Source: Tetracentron sinense (Eukaryota > Streptophyta > Magnoliopsida > Trochodendrales > Trochodendraceae). Taken from it: DNA of 64,000 bases. Under the pieces are notes generated by a model. The model did not search any database. It was not told where the DNA came from and saw nothing but the letters and a program-made list of their open reading frames with translations. This document shows, piece after piece, positions 54,999 to 64,000 of this stretch. Where the stretch lies: positions 1 to 64,000 of the forward strand of contig JABCRI010001139.1 of the NCBI GenBank assembly GCA_015143295.1. The letters are read 5' to 3'. Position numbers and translations under genes: made by a program. Position 1 is the stretch's first letter; every line of letters begins with the position of its first letter.

Positions 54999-57495
54999 TG
55001 TAGCGACCCGAAACCCACCCTAGGAGTTAGAGTGAACTTTGGACGACTAATCATGACTTGCTTGACAACTAACCTGCAAAACCCTCAGAGCATATACAAT
55101 AGAGGATATAAACAGCGGAAACATACTCTAACATAGCACAGCGGAAGACTACCAAACCTCTATGTATATACATACGCAAATCCAAGTTTATACAAAAAGT
55201 CTCCAAAAGAAAGTGCGAACATGCCCGCCAAAATACATGAATCTAACTCTCATCTCACCCACAGCTAATCCACTCAGAATCTAATCACCACCTACTGATA
55301 ACCCTCTACAGGAGGTTCCTCCAAAGGCTCCTCGGCGTACTCCTCTTCCACCCATGGACCAGGAGCACAAACATCAAATGGAGCAGCAGCTCCCTCAGAA
55401 CCTGCCGACATAAGAAGTACGACTGAGCATGGAATACTCAGCGGGTACTAAATACTAACCAACAATTATAGCATAGAAATAGCAATACATAATCAGGAGC
55501 AATTCATATATGTCAAATGGAAACAATTCACATTATACAAGGAAGTAAAGCAGTTTATAATCATGCTTGTAATTCGTAGAAAACCGATAAATCCTCTTGA
55601 AACATCGTGCACTTGACTTGACTTGAAATATCTTTTTGTACTTGAAAGCTTGTCATGTCTATCTTGCTTGATTCTTGTATGTCGTGTCATGTCATGCGTG
55701 CTTGCTTGTGATCATGTAACTTGTGAGATATCCTTATGAGATGTCCTTGTGAGATGCCTTGAGAGGGAAGGGAGACCCTTCTTTATGCAATGCACTTGCG
55801 AGGGAAGGGAGACCCTTCTTTATGATATGTATGTACTTGCGAGGGAAGGGAGACCCTTCTTCATGATATGCACTTGTGAGTGAGGGGGGACCCCTCGTGG
55901 AATGTTGGTTCTTGTCTTCTTGTGAAAAGCGAGGTAAAACATATCGTAGGATATGTCCCACCTCTAACCATATTCTTGAAAACCTCGATAAATCATGCCA
56001 TGCATGCCGTGCTCGTGGGAACCGTGTACATACTTGCATTCAAATTTAAAGATGACATTTGGGTAATTTCACAACACATATAGCATCAAAGATTGAGTAA
56101 TGTAATATTCATAGCATTATGGAAAAGCAGGAAACACACTATCATAGTCCCTAGCAATATTCATAATTTATTAGGCATGCATTTCCAGATTTTCAGCTCA
56201 CTGTGTTCACCTTGGCATTTCATCAAACATGGTGTGTTCATTATGGATTTGCCCTACAACATGCTTTTCTAGATGGGTTTTACTCAAATCATACATGTAC
56301 GTTCATTATTGGAACAATGCCCTTCCCCATTTGTTCATCACACACAACCATTGGCATCCAATCGCCCCTTTCCATCTCCAATCACCATTCACCATTTACC
56401 CTTCACCATTCACCATTCACCATTTACCATTTACCATTCATCCATCTCATAGCACATGTGTAAATGAAAGAAATGAAAAGAAAAGAAGGGGAAAGAGGAA
56501 CTATAACTAGGAGGGTAGTAAGAAGCACCGACCTTGAAGAAATGAGGAAGAAACCCTCTTTCCAACTGACTGTGAGTTGCTGCCCTAGCTTAAATTGCGA
56601 GCTCCACAATGCCTGAACCGAAATTTTGAAGAAAACGGGTTTGAGGTTGATCTAGGGTTTCAAACCCTTTGATTTCTCTCCCAAATGGAAACCCTAGGTT
56701 GGAATCGCCTTCTCCTCTTTCTTCTATTATCTCAAACTCTCTAAGTGTCGAATGATGCCCTAAAGGCTCAGGTTAAACTCTTAAGGTAAGAGTGAACTGA
56801 CCAAAAGACCGAAATACCCTTACTGGGATTTCTGTGAATAGTGCCAACTCGTGGTGCTGTGAATAGTGCCAACTCGTGGTGCTGTGAATAGTGTCAACTA
56901 GTGGTCGGTGAATAGTGCCACTCGTGGTGCTTGTGAATAGTGCCACTCGTGGTGTTTGTGAATAGTGCAAACTCGTGGTGCTTGTGAATAGTGCCACTCG
57001 TGGTGCTTGTGAATAGTGCCAACTCGTGGTGCTTGTGAATAGTGCAAACTCGTGGTGCTTGTGAATAGTGCCACTCGTGGTCCGTGAATAGTGCCACTCG
57101 TGGTGCTTGTGAATAGTGCAAACTCGTGGTGCTTGTGAATAGTGCCACTCGTGGTGCTTGTACAACGTACCCGTGGTGAGCTGCACAACGTGCCCGTGGT
57201 GAGTTGTACAACGTGCCCGTGGTGAGTTGTACAACGGATGCAAACAGTATACGTTATCAGAGTACGTTGTCTGTGCCACGATTTCCTACAGGTACAGACT
57301 GTTTTGGCCATATCTTTTGACTCGTTCGTCCGATTTTGACGATTCAACTTGCGTTGTGTTCGTACTTCGAAGATGAACAATTCTGACATTTCGAATTTTC
57401 CAAATTCTTCCTCATTTATTAATCATACCTCTTAAAAAGGCAAGATGACAACGAAAGTGTCATGTATTAAGCATGAAAAGGTCTGGGACTCTACA
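54999..57495 (-). repeat. 5' LTR of E4, subtype B (2,497 bp)
   Basis: On -: TGTAGAGTCC after CCAAC, ends CGCTACA before GAAG and the primer site at 54994-54983. Array at 57230-56835 lacks the subtype A stretch and matches the LTR at 26628-29222. GAATGGTAAATGGT-type 7-bp repeats lie near 56390-56440. Confidence 0.93.
55292..55411 (-). CDS. LTR micro-ORF, E4 5' LTR copy
   Basis: 39 codons, PFDVCAPGPWVEEEYAEEP pattern, intact; its partner at 28811 is damaged near the end. Confidence 0.4.
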   Translation of the reverse strand: MSAGSEGAAAPFDVCAPGPWVEEEYAEEPLEEPPVEGYQ

Positions 57496-59080
57496 GTTGG
57501 GTTTGAGGAATATGACAGCCTTATTAGCCAAACAGGGATGGAGAATATTGATGCGACCTTCTTCTCTTTGGGCGAGGACTGAAGGCCTTATATTTCCCAA
57601 ATTCAGACTTCCAAACAGCGCAAATGGGCGATTGTCCTTCATGGGGGTGGCGAAGCCTTCTTGCGGAAGGGAGATCCTATTAAAAGGCCTGAGATGGCAG
57701 ATAGTGTCAGGAGAGGGGGTGAGGATTTGGCTTGACCCCTGGATTCCAAACATTCCCACATTCAGGCCTCTTCCCAAGCCGAGAGTTCAAATTTTGACAT
57801 GTGTGTTGTTGAATGTTTCGAATTAGGGAGACCAGAATGGAATTTAACCATCCTTGATAGCCTCTTCACGACAGACATTGTTGCTGAGATTCAAAAAGAT
57901 GGGAGTGAGCCATCTTGGCACCCAGGATTGCGTAGTGTGGAATTTTACAAAGGACGAAATATTCACCGTCAAGTCAGCTACCCATTTAGCCCATCAAATT
58001 TTGCTTCAGAATAGCCCTTCCTCCAACTCGAACCAATTGATAATCAGTCCCCCTGCTTTAAACAGATTTGGAACATTCCCATCTCGCCCAAGATTCAGGT
58101 GTTTGTGTGGAGGCTTTGTCACGACATAGTGACGGTAGCAGACAATCTGAGGAAGCGTCATATTGTAGTTGACGAGTTATGTCCTCTATGTAAACATGCG
58201 AGTGAAACAACGATGCACTTGTTTTTTATGTGCCCATGTTCGAGGTTGATTTGGTTTGGCTCTACCTTGTCCATCCGATTGCCGGTGGAAACTCCTTCAT
58301 CTTTTCTATCTTGGTGGAGAGGGTGGTCTCTGCTAGAAGTCTTCGAGGCCGAGAAGAGAGAAATCGGGATCCATATTTGCTCGGTTCTGTGGAGTATATG
58401 GATGCATCAAAAAGAGGTCTTATTTAGGGGTGAGTATCCAAATCCAATTAAAGCAGTGGAGTTTGCGAAATTAATGGCTGGTGAATGGTTGTTCGGGGGC
58501 CAACTTACGGGGGCTGTGTCTGATCCCAAGTTTGTGAACAGAGAAGTAGGCCGGAGTAAGCCTATTTATCCTTGGATCAAACTGAATGTTGATGGCGCCG
58601 CAATCTCTTCAGGCCTAGTTGTAGGTGTTGGTCTGGTAGCAAAAAACCATAGTCTTTATGTCTGTTAAAAGAAGGTATTCCCTTGACGGGGGGATTGGCG
58701 ATGTTGGCGGAAGCCTCAGCTATTCGGTTGGGCTTGTGGTCGACAATAGCAAAGAAATGGTCTCATGTGATCATAGAATCAGATTCTTGGGTTCTTGTGG
58801 ATATATTATCCCAACCTTTGACGACTCCCAGACGGCCATTTTTGCAGTGGTGGCAGATATTAGAAGGAAGCATGAGAGGATTCCTAACCTGCTTGTCCAG
58901 TTCATCCCTAGAGAGGCCAACGAGGCAGCTCACATCCAACCGCAGAGGGCGTTAAATCTAAGTCTTAATTCTCCTTCATATGAGATGGTGGGATTAGCTT
59001 GCCCCACGTTGTGGATCATGTAATGAATTGTTCTCGGTAATGAATTACAGGTAGTTATGCAACAAAAAAGAAGAAAAAAG
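57496..59080 (+). mobile_element. 3' part of the LINE split at 29223
   Basis: Starts with GTTGG, the complement of the CCAAC next to E3. It holds the C-terminal third of ORF2 and a 3' UTR ending in an A-rich stretch (AACAAAAAAGAAGAAAAAAG, about 59061-59080). Same strand as LARP1, ending about 600 bp before its ATG. Confidence 0.87.
57497..59023 (+). pseudogene. LINE ORF2, zinc-binding and RNase H part, broken
   Basis: RNMTALLAKQGWRI and WQIVSGEGVRIWLDPWI at the start are the usual text after the RT GGLG motif. Then the zf-RVT region (VFVWRLCHDIV... ELCPLCKHASETTMHLFFMC, about 58090-58230), and a plant-type RNase H with WIKLNVDGA, AEASAIRLGL and IIESDS, which keeps the catalytic D/E/D pattern but is broken by a stop near 58668 and frame changes. 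Confidence 0.85.
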
Positions 59081-59678
59081 AAGCTATATAGGTTAATTTC
59101 ACGCGCATTAAATATAAAACGACGCTCGTATTCCTCGTAGATAGATACTGTTGCTAAAACAATTAAGCGCGTGACAAGTCAAGAGGCAATGATCGGTCAC
59201 ACGAATATAAATCCGCGTGCATTACACATCCCGTGTCATTGGTCTCACAAATAAAAGTACACCTAGCATTTCCACGCGTCATGCAACAACATGGAGTGTA
59301 TACAACGCGTAATAACCGCTCGTGATTCTAGCACTCTCGGCCATTGAAATGCAAGGGCTGCTATATTTGGGCACAATCAGAAAGAAAACTCCTTCTCTAT
59401 CTCAGCCGCGTCTGTGTTTTCATCTGCGACTGCAACTGTGACTCTGTTCTCAAAACCCTAATTCGTCATTTATTTGAAACCAAAACCCTAACCCTAACCT
59501 TAGACCACCCAAGAATCTGTCCTGAACATTTGTATCGGAGATGATTATGATGGAAGAGGTAAGCATAATCTCTGTTCTTGGCTGAAGATAATCTGAGAAA
59601 ATCGAAAGGGAATCAAAGCGATAGATGCGAAAGATTGATTCGATTAGGTCGTTTTCAGGCTCAGTTACGCCTCCGGCG
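59081..59678 (+). promoter_or_regulatory. LARP1 promoter and 5' leader
   Basis: Unique sequence between the LINE tail and the LARP1 ATG. Two telo-boxes, AAAACCCTA (59452-59460) and AACCCTAACCCTAACC (59484-59499), of the kind seen at genes for translation in plants, and a CT-rich stretch CTCCTTCTCTATCTC (about 59390). A possible 100-nt leader intron: donor GAG|GTAAGC at 59559, acceptor TTTTCAG ending 59658. Upstream ATGs at 59540-59551 are out of frame with the main start. Confidence 0.6.
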
Positions 59679-60065
59679 ATGGAGGATTCCTCCATTGCTG
59701 TGGGCATTGATGGAGTCTCTATCTCCTCGACCCTTCAAAACACAGTGATTGGAGATACGAGAGAGTTTTCTTGCGGAGAGACTGCGATTTTGAGTAACGG
59801 CGATTTGGGGAGTGGTGAGATCAGAGCTATGGCGGATGAGGGAGGGAGTTTAAGCGGCGACGATCTGAAAGAGCTGAATGGACTGAAGTCGCCGTGGAAG
59901 AAACCGGCCGACGCGAAAGGACCTGAAGCTCCGGTAATGGGAGCGGAAACTTCTTGGCCGGCGCTTGCCGAAGCATGGCCAAAGAATCCAGATACTGCTG
60001 CTAAGCCACCTGCTTTGGTGCCCGCTCAGACTCCTGACTTGGTTCCTCCACCACCACCTGTGCAG
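59679..60065 (+). CDS. LARP1: La-related protein 1 (LARP1) homologue, exon 1
   Basis: 129 codons from ATG 59679 (context GGCGATGG) to a donor CAG|GTCAGT. The motif SPWKKPADAKGPEAPVMGAE followed by SWPALAEA is the conserved N-terminal block of plant LARP1 proteins; a Pro-rich tail (VPPPPPVQ) follows. The La RNA-binding and DM15 domains would be encoded by later exons outside the window. LARP1 binds mRNA 5' ends and, downstream of TOR, controls translation and stability of TOP-type mRNAs; in plants it also acts in heat-induced mRNA decay. An in-frame ATG at 59625 would add 18 residues unlike the family. It is the only host gene in the window and looks undamaged. Assignment rests on one motif block, so a paralogue (1A/1B/1C) cannot be chosen. 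Confidence 0.75.
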
Positions 60066-60180
60066 GTCAGTCGAGATTTTCCTCTTATTTCTGTGTTTTT
60101 TATGTTTCTGCATTCGGGTTTTTAGATGGGAACTGCTCATACAAATTATAACACAGAAAATATATATCTGCACTCATATA

Positions 60181-60958
60181 CAAGGTTGTTAAATCCTAAT
60201 CGAATCGTAAAATCGTTTTAGGACCGATTCGATTCAAATCGTAAATCATAAGATTCAATTCATTTTAAAAGAAATTGATTAAAAAATGCAAAAAATTATT
60301 AAATAAATAAGAAAAATAGAATAATTTATTATTCAAAAGATTTCATTCATATCTATTGATAAAAGAGAGTAATGAACATTTCATTGCATACACTATAAAA
60401 AACACGATTGAACTCCATAAAATGAAAAAAAAAAACCAATATGATTAAAAAAAATTTAACAAAAGTAAACTCATATAATCATGTTGTATGAGATCAAGTA
60501 TCAAAATACTTGTACAAATAAAAAAACTAATAAAATAAATTATCAAGGGAAACTATCAAGTTTTCCCAAAATCCAACTCCATCATCTTTTTTCCTCCTTT
60601 TTTTTTTCCTTTTTTTTTTTTTCGTTTCACAGCATGTCAGCAACAAAGAGAAGGGGTTTTGGCACGTCTGTAACTGAGAGTTTTCTTGTTTCTTCTCTCT
60701 TCTTAAAAAACATAAAGTACCTTTAGAAAATAAAAGAATAAAAAATATTTTTAAGTATTGGTCCATAAAAGGGGTTTCGTGCTCGAATCGCCTGAATCGC
60801 ACGAATCATAGGATTGAATCGCAAATCGTAATTAGAATCCCAAATCAAATGAGATTTTACTCAATTAAGATTTTCACATCCGATTTGAATCGTTTTGCTT
60901 GAGATTTGAATCGAATCGTAAGATTTGAATCGCAAATCGTAAGGATTTAACAACCATG
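60181..60958. mobile_element. hAT-type MITE, 778 bp, with exact 8-bp duplication
   Basis: Termini CAAGGTTGTTAAATCC and, inverted, CATGGTTGTTAAATCC (one mismatch in 16). Flanked by CTCATATA at 60173-60180 and 60959-60966, the 8-bp duplication of hAT elements. Subterminal regions are rich in GAATCGAATCG and AAATCGTAA. No transposase; interior poly-A and poly-T tracts. Confidence 0.88.
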
Positions 60959-61574
60959 CTCATATATGCAAGCTAATTTTGTTTATATGTTTTTTTCATT
61001 TCATTTTATTATTATTGTAATGTAAAAGTGAGGATTTTGCACAAAAAAAACATAATATTGAAATTGCATTTCGTTCCCTCTGCTTTATTGATGATTGCAT
61101 TATGCGAATAGAAACACAGGATACTCATCTCTATCTATTTTTCAATAGGCAAGCAAAATTCAAAGAGAAGTGCTTTATACAGTTTTTTGACATATGGGGG
61201 TATATATTTGCCACAGAAGAGACAGTTGAAAAGTAATGCTGGATTATCTTAATATCTTTGTGCCCATCTGAATTTCCCAAGCTATCTTGGTTGTGTTCCC
61301 ACTGGACAAGATTTGTAGGAAAATTCTCACCTTTGATTTATGGCTTCAGCCTTAGATAACAATCGGGCATCCAATTTTTAGGTTAATCAAGAATTCACCT
61401 GATTTTATCAAAGATGCCGGTCTCCAAAGTTGAATGTCATTGTGCATTGATACCACGAGTTGGGTTCAAAACACATCTTCACCCACTAATCAGCATGCCC
61501 CTTACCCGTTGGCCTACCAATGAAGTTCCTCTACAATCTTCAACATGGTGCTCTTCTCAATCCTCACTTAGTGA

Positions 61575-61870
61575 CAAAGTCGGGGTTCGGGAATAATTCG
61601 GTAAGGATCAAGTTTGGAAAATTCGAGAAAAAAATAAAAAGTAAATTAATAATTATAAAGATATACGGAATAATTTGATTAAAATATATACAAAATAAAG
61701 TAATTTTTTTGAATAATTCGAGAAATTTGGGATTTATTCGAGAATAATTCGTAAAAAATGCGAATAATTCGTAAAAATGACTTTTTTTAAAGAGCAATTT
61801 AAACGCCGAATACTTTGGCAACCCAAAAATACACGAATAAAACGCGAATTTTTGAAAAAAACGACATTTT
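61575..61870. repeat. GAATAATTCG-rich repeat
   Basis: At least six copies of GAATAATTCG or TAATTCGNRAA in about 200 bp, separated by A/T runs. Possibly the end of a degraded transposon; no termini found. Confidence 0.5.
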
Positions 61871-62069
61871 TTGTTACTTGGAATCCTGAAAGTGTTCATG
61901 GTGTAAAAAATTGACCAAATTCAGTCAACTTCGGTTGAATTGAGTCGACTTTCATGGCGTCTAAAGCGAAATGCGCTTACATTTTAAAAATACTAGACTT
62001 CGTGGTGAACTTTGGTAAACTTTGACCGAAACAGAAAAAAAAGTGTTGAAAAAAAATAGAACTTCAGTG

Positions 62070-62930
62070 GAAGTTAAGGCGTCCAGGCAATGCCTAGACA
62101 ATTAAGTCTGGTTAGGCGAGGCGATGCCTGGGCGATAAAAATAATTAAATTATATATATATATTAAATATATGTATATGTAAAACTAATATATACACATA
62201 TTACATAAATAATAGATATTTAATTATTTTGTAGTTTGCTAACATTTTTAAAGGTGATTTTGAGTCTTGACTTTGGATGTTGTTTTTAAATTTAAATGCA
62301 CCACCTATATCCTAAGATGGTGCTTTTAGACTTTAAAAGAGGGTTTAAAATAGGGTTTAAGAGTTTAAATGAAGGTTTTAAAATGAGAAAGGTTTAACTT
62401 ACCGCCGCATTCCGCCATGTAATGGGATGTGGTGTTCTCATTGGTCCATGTCCCCCTGTTTTTAACACCCATCAATTGTGGTTAAAATTCACTCACCCCT
62501 AGGATAAGCAATCTAACCTTAGTTTTTTTAAAAAAATATTAACCTTAATTTTCTTAAGCTTAACCATAGATAAAGGGGTATTAAAAGGGACACGTGGACA
62601 AGACATATGACCGCATAGTCAAATGTGTGGTGGGCTAATCACTGTCCTTTTAAAATAGGGTTTAAGAGAGGATTTTAAATGAGATTTTTAAAATAGAGTT
62701 TTAAATGAGATTTTTAAAACAGTGTTTTAAAGGAGGGTTTAAAGAGGGTTTTAAAATAGGTTTTTAGAAGAGGTTTTGTATGGATCGCCTAGGAGATCGC
62801 CCAACGCCTAGCGCCTAGATGCCTAGGTGTTGCCTAAGCGGTCGCTCAGTGACTTTCGCTCGCCTAGAGGGGCGCTTAGGCAGTTGAGGCCCAAAAACCG
62901 CCTAGGCGTCCCCTTGACTACAATGAAATT
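62070..62930. mobile_element. Degraded element with GCCTAGGCG-rich ends
   Basis: Left end near 62085 (AAGGCGTCCAGGCAATGCC) and right end near 62920 (complement AAGGGGACGCCTAGGCGG) are imperfect inverted repeats, each followed inward by clusters of CTAGGCG motifs. Between them are TTTAAAATAGGGTTTAA-like repeats and a nested MITE. Probably hAT- or Mutator-derived; no duplication recognised. Confidence 0.45.
62455..62605. mobile_element. Fold-back MITE related to 16849-17400
   Basis: TCAATTGTGGTTAAAATTCA then CTCACCCCTAGG at the left and GCTTAACCATAGATAAAGGG with GGGACACGTGG at the right are inverted repeats, matching the MITE pair near 17 kb. Confidence 0.55.
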
Positions 62931-64000
62931 AACCGAAGTATACAGAAAAAGTCTGTAAATTGAAAGACTTTTAAGTTTTAACTTAAAAGTGTAATGTTAG
63001 TTTTACTCGTTTTAAACTTACTTTCTTCATAAGGAAAAACATGTGTCCATGTCATTAACCTTATTATAAATATAATTATATTTAAAAGAGAGTGTTGCTA
63101 GCATTAACCTTATTATAATTTATTATTATAGTGTGGTTAGCATTAACTTTATTATAAATTATAATTTTATAATTAGTATATTATGCTCATGAGTGTTTTT
63201 TAGTAATATTAAAAATTAAATAATTTCCTAATTATTTTTCATAAATTAAAAATTGTTTAACTACTCGTCTCCTTCTCTTCACATATTGATTCAGTCCATT
63301 AAAAACATTGAGCTCATCTCAGAAACTAAATTGAATTTCAATTATTTATCAACTTTTATATGCGTTCATAAGTTTTTTAGGTTTCTAAAACAATTAGTAT
63401 GGATAATCATTGAAAAATAAAGAGAATAAAATAGCGTTACATATCCCTTTCACTTGACAAAAAAGATAAAATATAGTTATTTTTTTTGAATATATAAAGA
63501 AACATCAAGAAGAAATTACAGTCCAGACAAGCAGACAACGCATATTACTTAACTTGATTCTTACATTTGAGTACTACATGCTTGCATCAATAATATAATG
63601 AATTCTGGATGTGTATTTATGCTTAAATACTGAATATCTAAAGTTTCATCTTAGATGTCCAATATTTCCTTAAAGTTTCCTAAACTTTTTAAATTTTTAC
63701 ATAACTTTCTTGGACTTCTTTAAACTTCCTCAAAACGTATCAACTTCCTTAGTGACCGAAGTTTAAACTGAAACCGAAGTTTAATACCTTGAGTGTTATA
63801 CTTCCCTTATTACTGCACTTTGATACCACTTGCCAGTTGTCAGCATAGTAACAAAGTTCTTTGATTTGTTCAAATGTCCTAAATAATACACTACTTTTTC
63901 GTCGATCAATTAATTCCTGAAATATTCATGACTTTTTGAAAAAATCAGGATTGTTTCAAAAAGTTGCGATTTTCACGAATTATTTATGACTTTTTGAAAA
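62931..64000. other. AT-rich intron sequence
   Basis: No gene or clear element. CATTAACCTTATTATAA occurs three times at about 63053-63160, and CATGACTTTTTGAAAAAATC-like text repeats at the window end (63927 and 63985). Confidence 0.5.

Larger units (their letters stand above)
36091..57495 (-). mobile_element. Tekay-type element E4, decayed, split by a copia element
   Basis: On the - strand: LTR 57495-54999, primer site 54994-54983, gag 54636-53388, intron 53387-53244, pol 53243-50456 interrupted by the copia insertion, pol end 39312-38771, LTR 38668-36091. Left flank on - is CCAAC, right flank AGTGC: again no duplication of its own, and exactly the two flanks missing from E3. Three nonsense changes, a frameshift and the insertion disable it. 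Confidence 0.93.
60066..64000 (+). other. LARP1 intron 1 (incomplete)
   Basis: From the donor at 60066 no further exon with LARP1 character is seen to the window end, so the intron exceeds 3.9 kb. It is AT-rich and holds the elements listed separately. 60967-61574 shows nothing recognisable; a 60-codon frame at 61414 has no family signal. Confidence 0.6.

Noticed and set aside
17730..59090. AAGCTAT before 17738 and after the LINE tail near 59081 as the LINE target duplication
   Set aside because: Seven AT-rich bases only, and the LINE 5' end is not defined; plausible but too weak to list.
61414..61596. 60-codon frame as a possible LARP1 exon
   Set aside because: No similarity to LARP1, no good splice sites on both sides, and it lies among transposon debris.

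Overview
The window is nuclear DNA of a flowering plant, most likely a dicot; I cannot name the species. It is almost entirely nested LTR retrotransposons and ends in the first exon of one host gene, a La-related protein 1 (LARP1) homologue. Plant hallmarks are Tekay/Del-type Ty3/gypsy chromoviruses with initiator-Met-tRNA primer sites, a SIRE/Maximus-type Ty1/copia element with an extra ORF, an L1-type LINE with a DUF4283-like ORF1 and a C-terminal RNase H, MITEs, and telo-boxes in the host gene leader.

Layout. 1-14883: two near-identical Tekay-type elements (E1, E2) in head-to-tail tandem sharing one LTR (LTR off-window, internal, LTR, internal, LTR). 14884-18149: remains of a SIRE-like copia element, degenerate AT-rich repeats, two fold-back MITEs and the flank of a LINE. 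18150-19095: first part of an LTR of a non-coding LTR element, here called Z. 19096-29222: a second Tekay subfamily element (E3, + strand, decayed). 29223-32980: 5' part of a LINE (- strand). 32981-36090: the rest of Z (- strand). 36091-57495: another copy of the second Tekay subfamily (E4, - strand), split by an 11.1-kb copia element (39313-50455, - strand) with an intact polyprotein. 57496-about 59080: 3' part of the same LINE (+ strand). 59081-64000: LARP1 promoter, leader, exon 1 and the start of a long intron full of small transposons.

Main results. (1) E3 and E4 have exchanged ends. Three target-site duplications (GCTCC, AGTGC, CCAAC), the LINE and the LTR of Z are each split between the two sides of an inverted block, and the LTR subtypes are swapped in the same way. 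This means a reciprocal recombination (or an assembly join) between two inverted Tekay copies. (2) All four Tekay copies carry a 144-nt GT-AG intron exactly at the gag/pol junction; unspliced RNA encodes Gag, spliced RNA encodes Gag-Pol. (3) A roughly 185-bp promoter-proximal cassette of seven 14-bp palindromes (core ACCGATCGATCGGT) is shared, in the same order and with the same spacer, by the Tekay E1/E2 LTRs and the unrelated copia LTRs. Two more palindromes stand just before a TATA box in front of the copia extra ORF. E3/E4 LTRs carry a different array at the same site, and that array is shared in opposite orientation with Z. (4) All Tekay LTRs carry arrays of short hairpins and a conserved 39-codon acidic micro-ORF in their long leader.

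Coordinates of element ends, target duplications, primer sites and splice sites were read directly. Family names rest on recognised protein motifs. Percent identities are hand counts.
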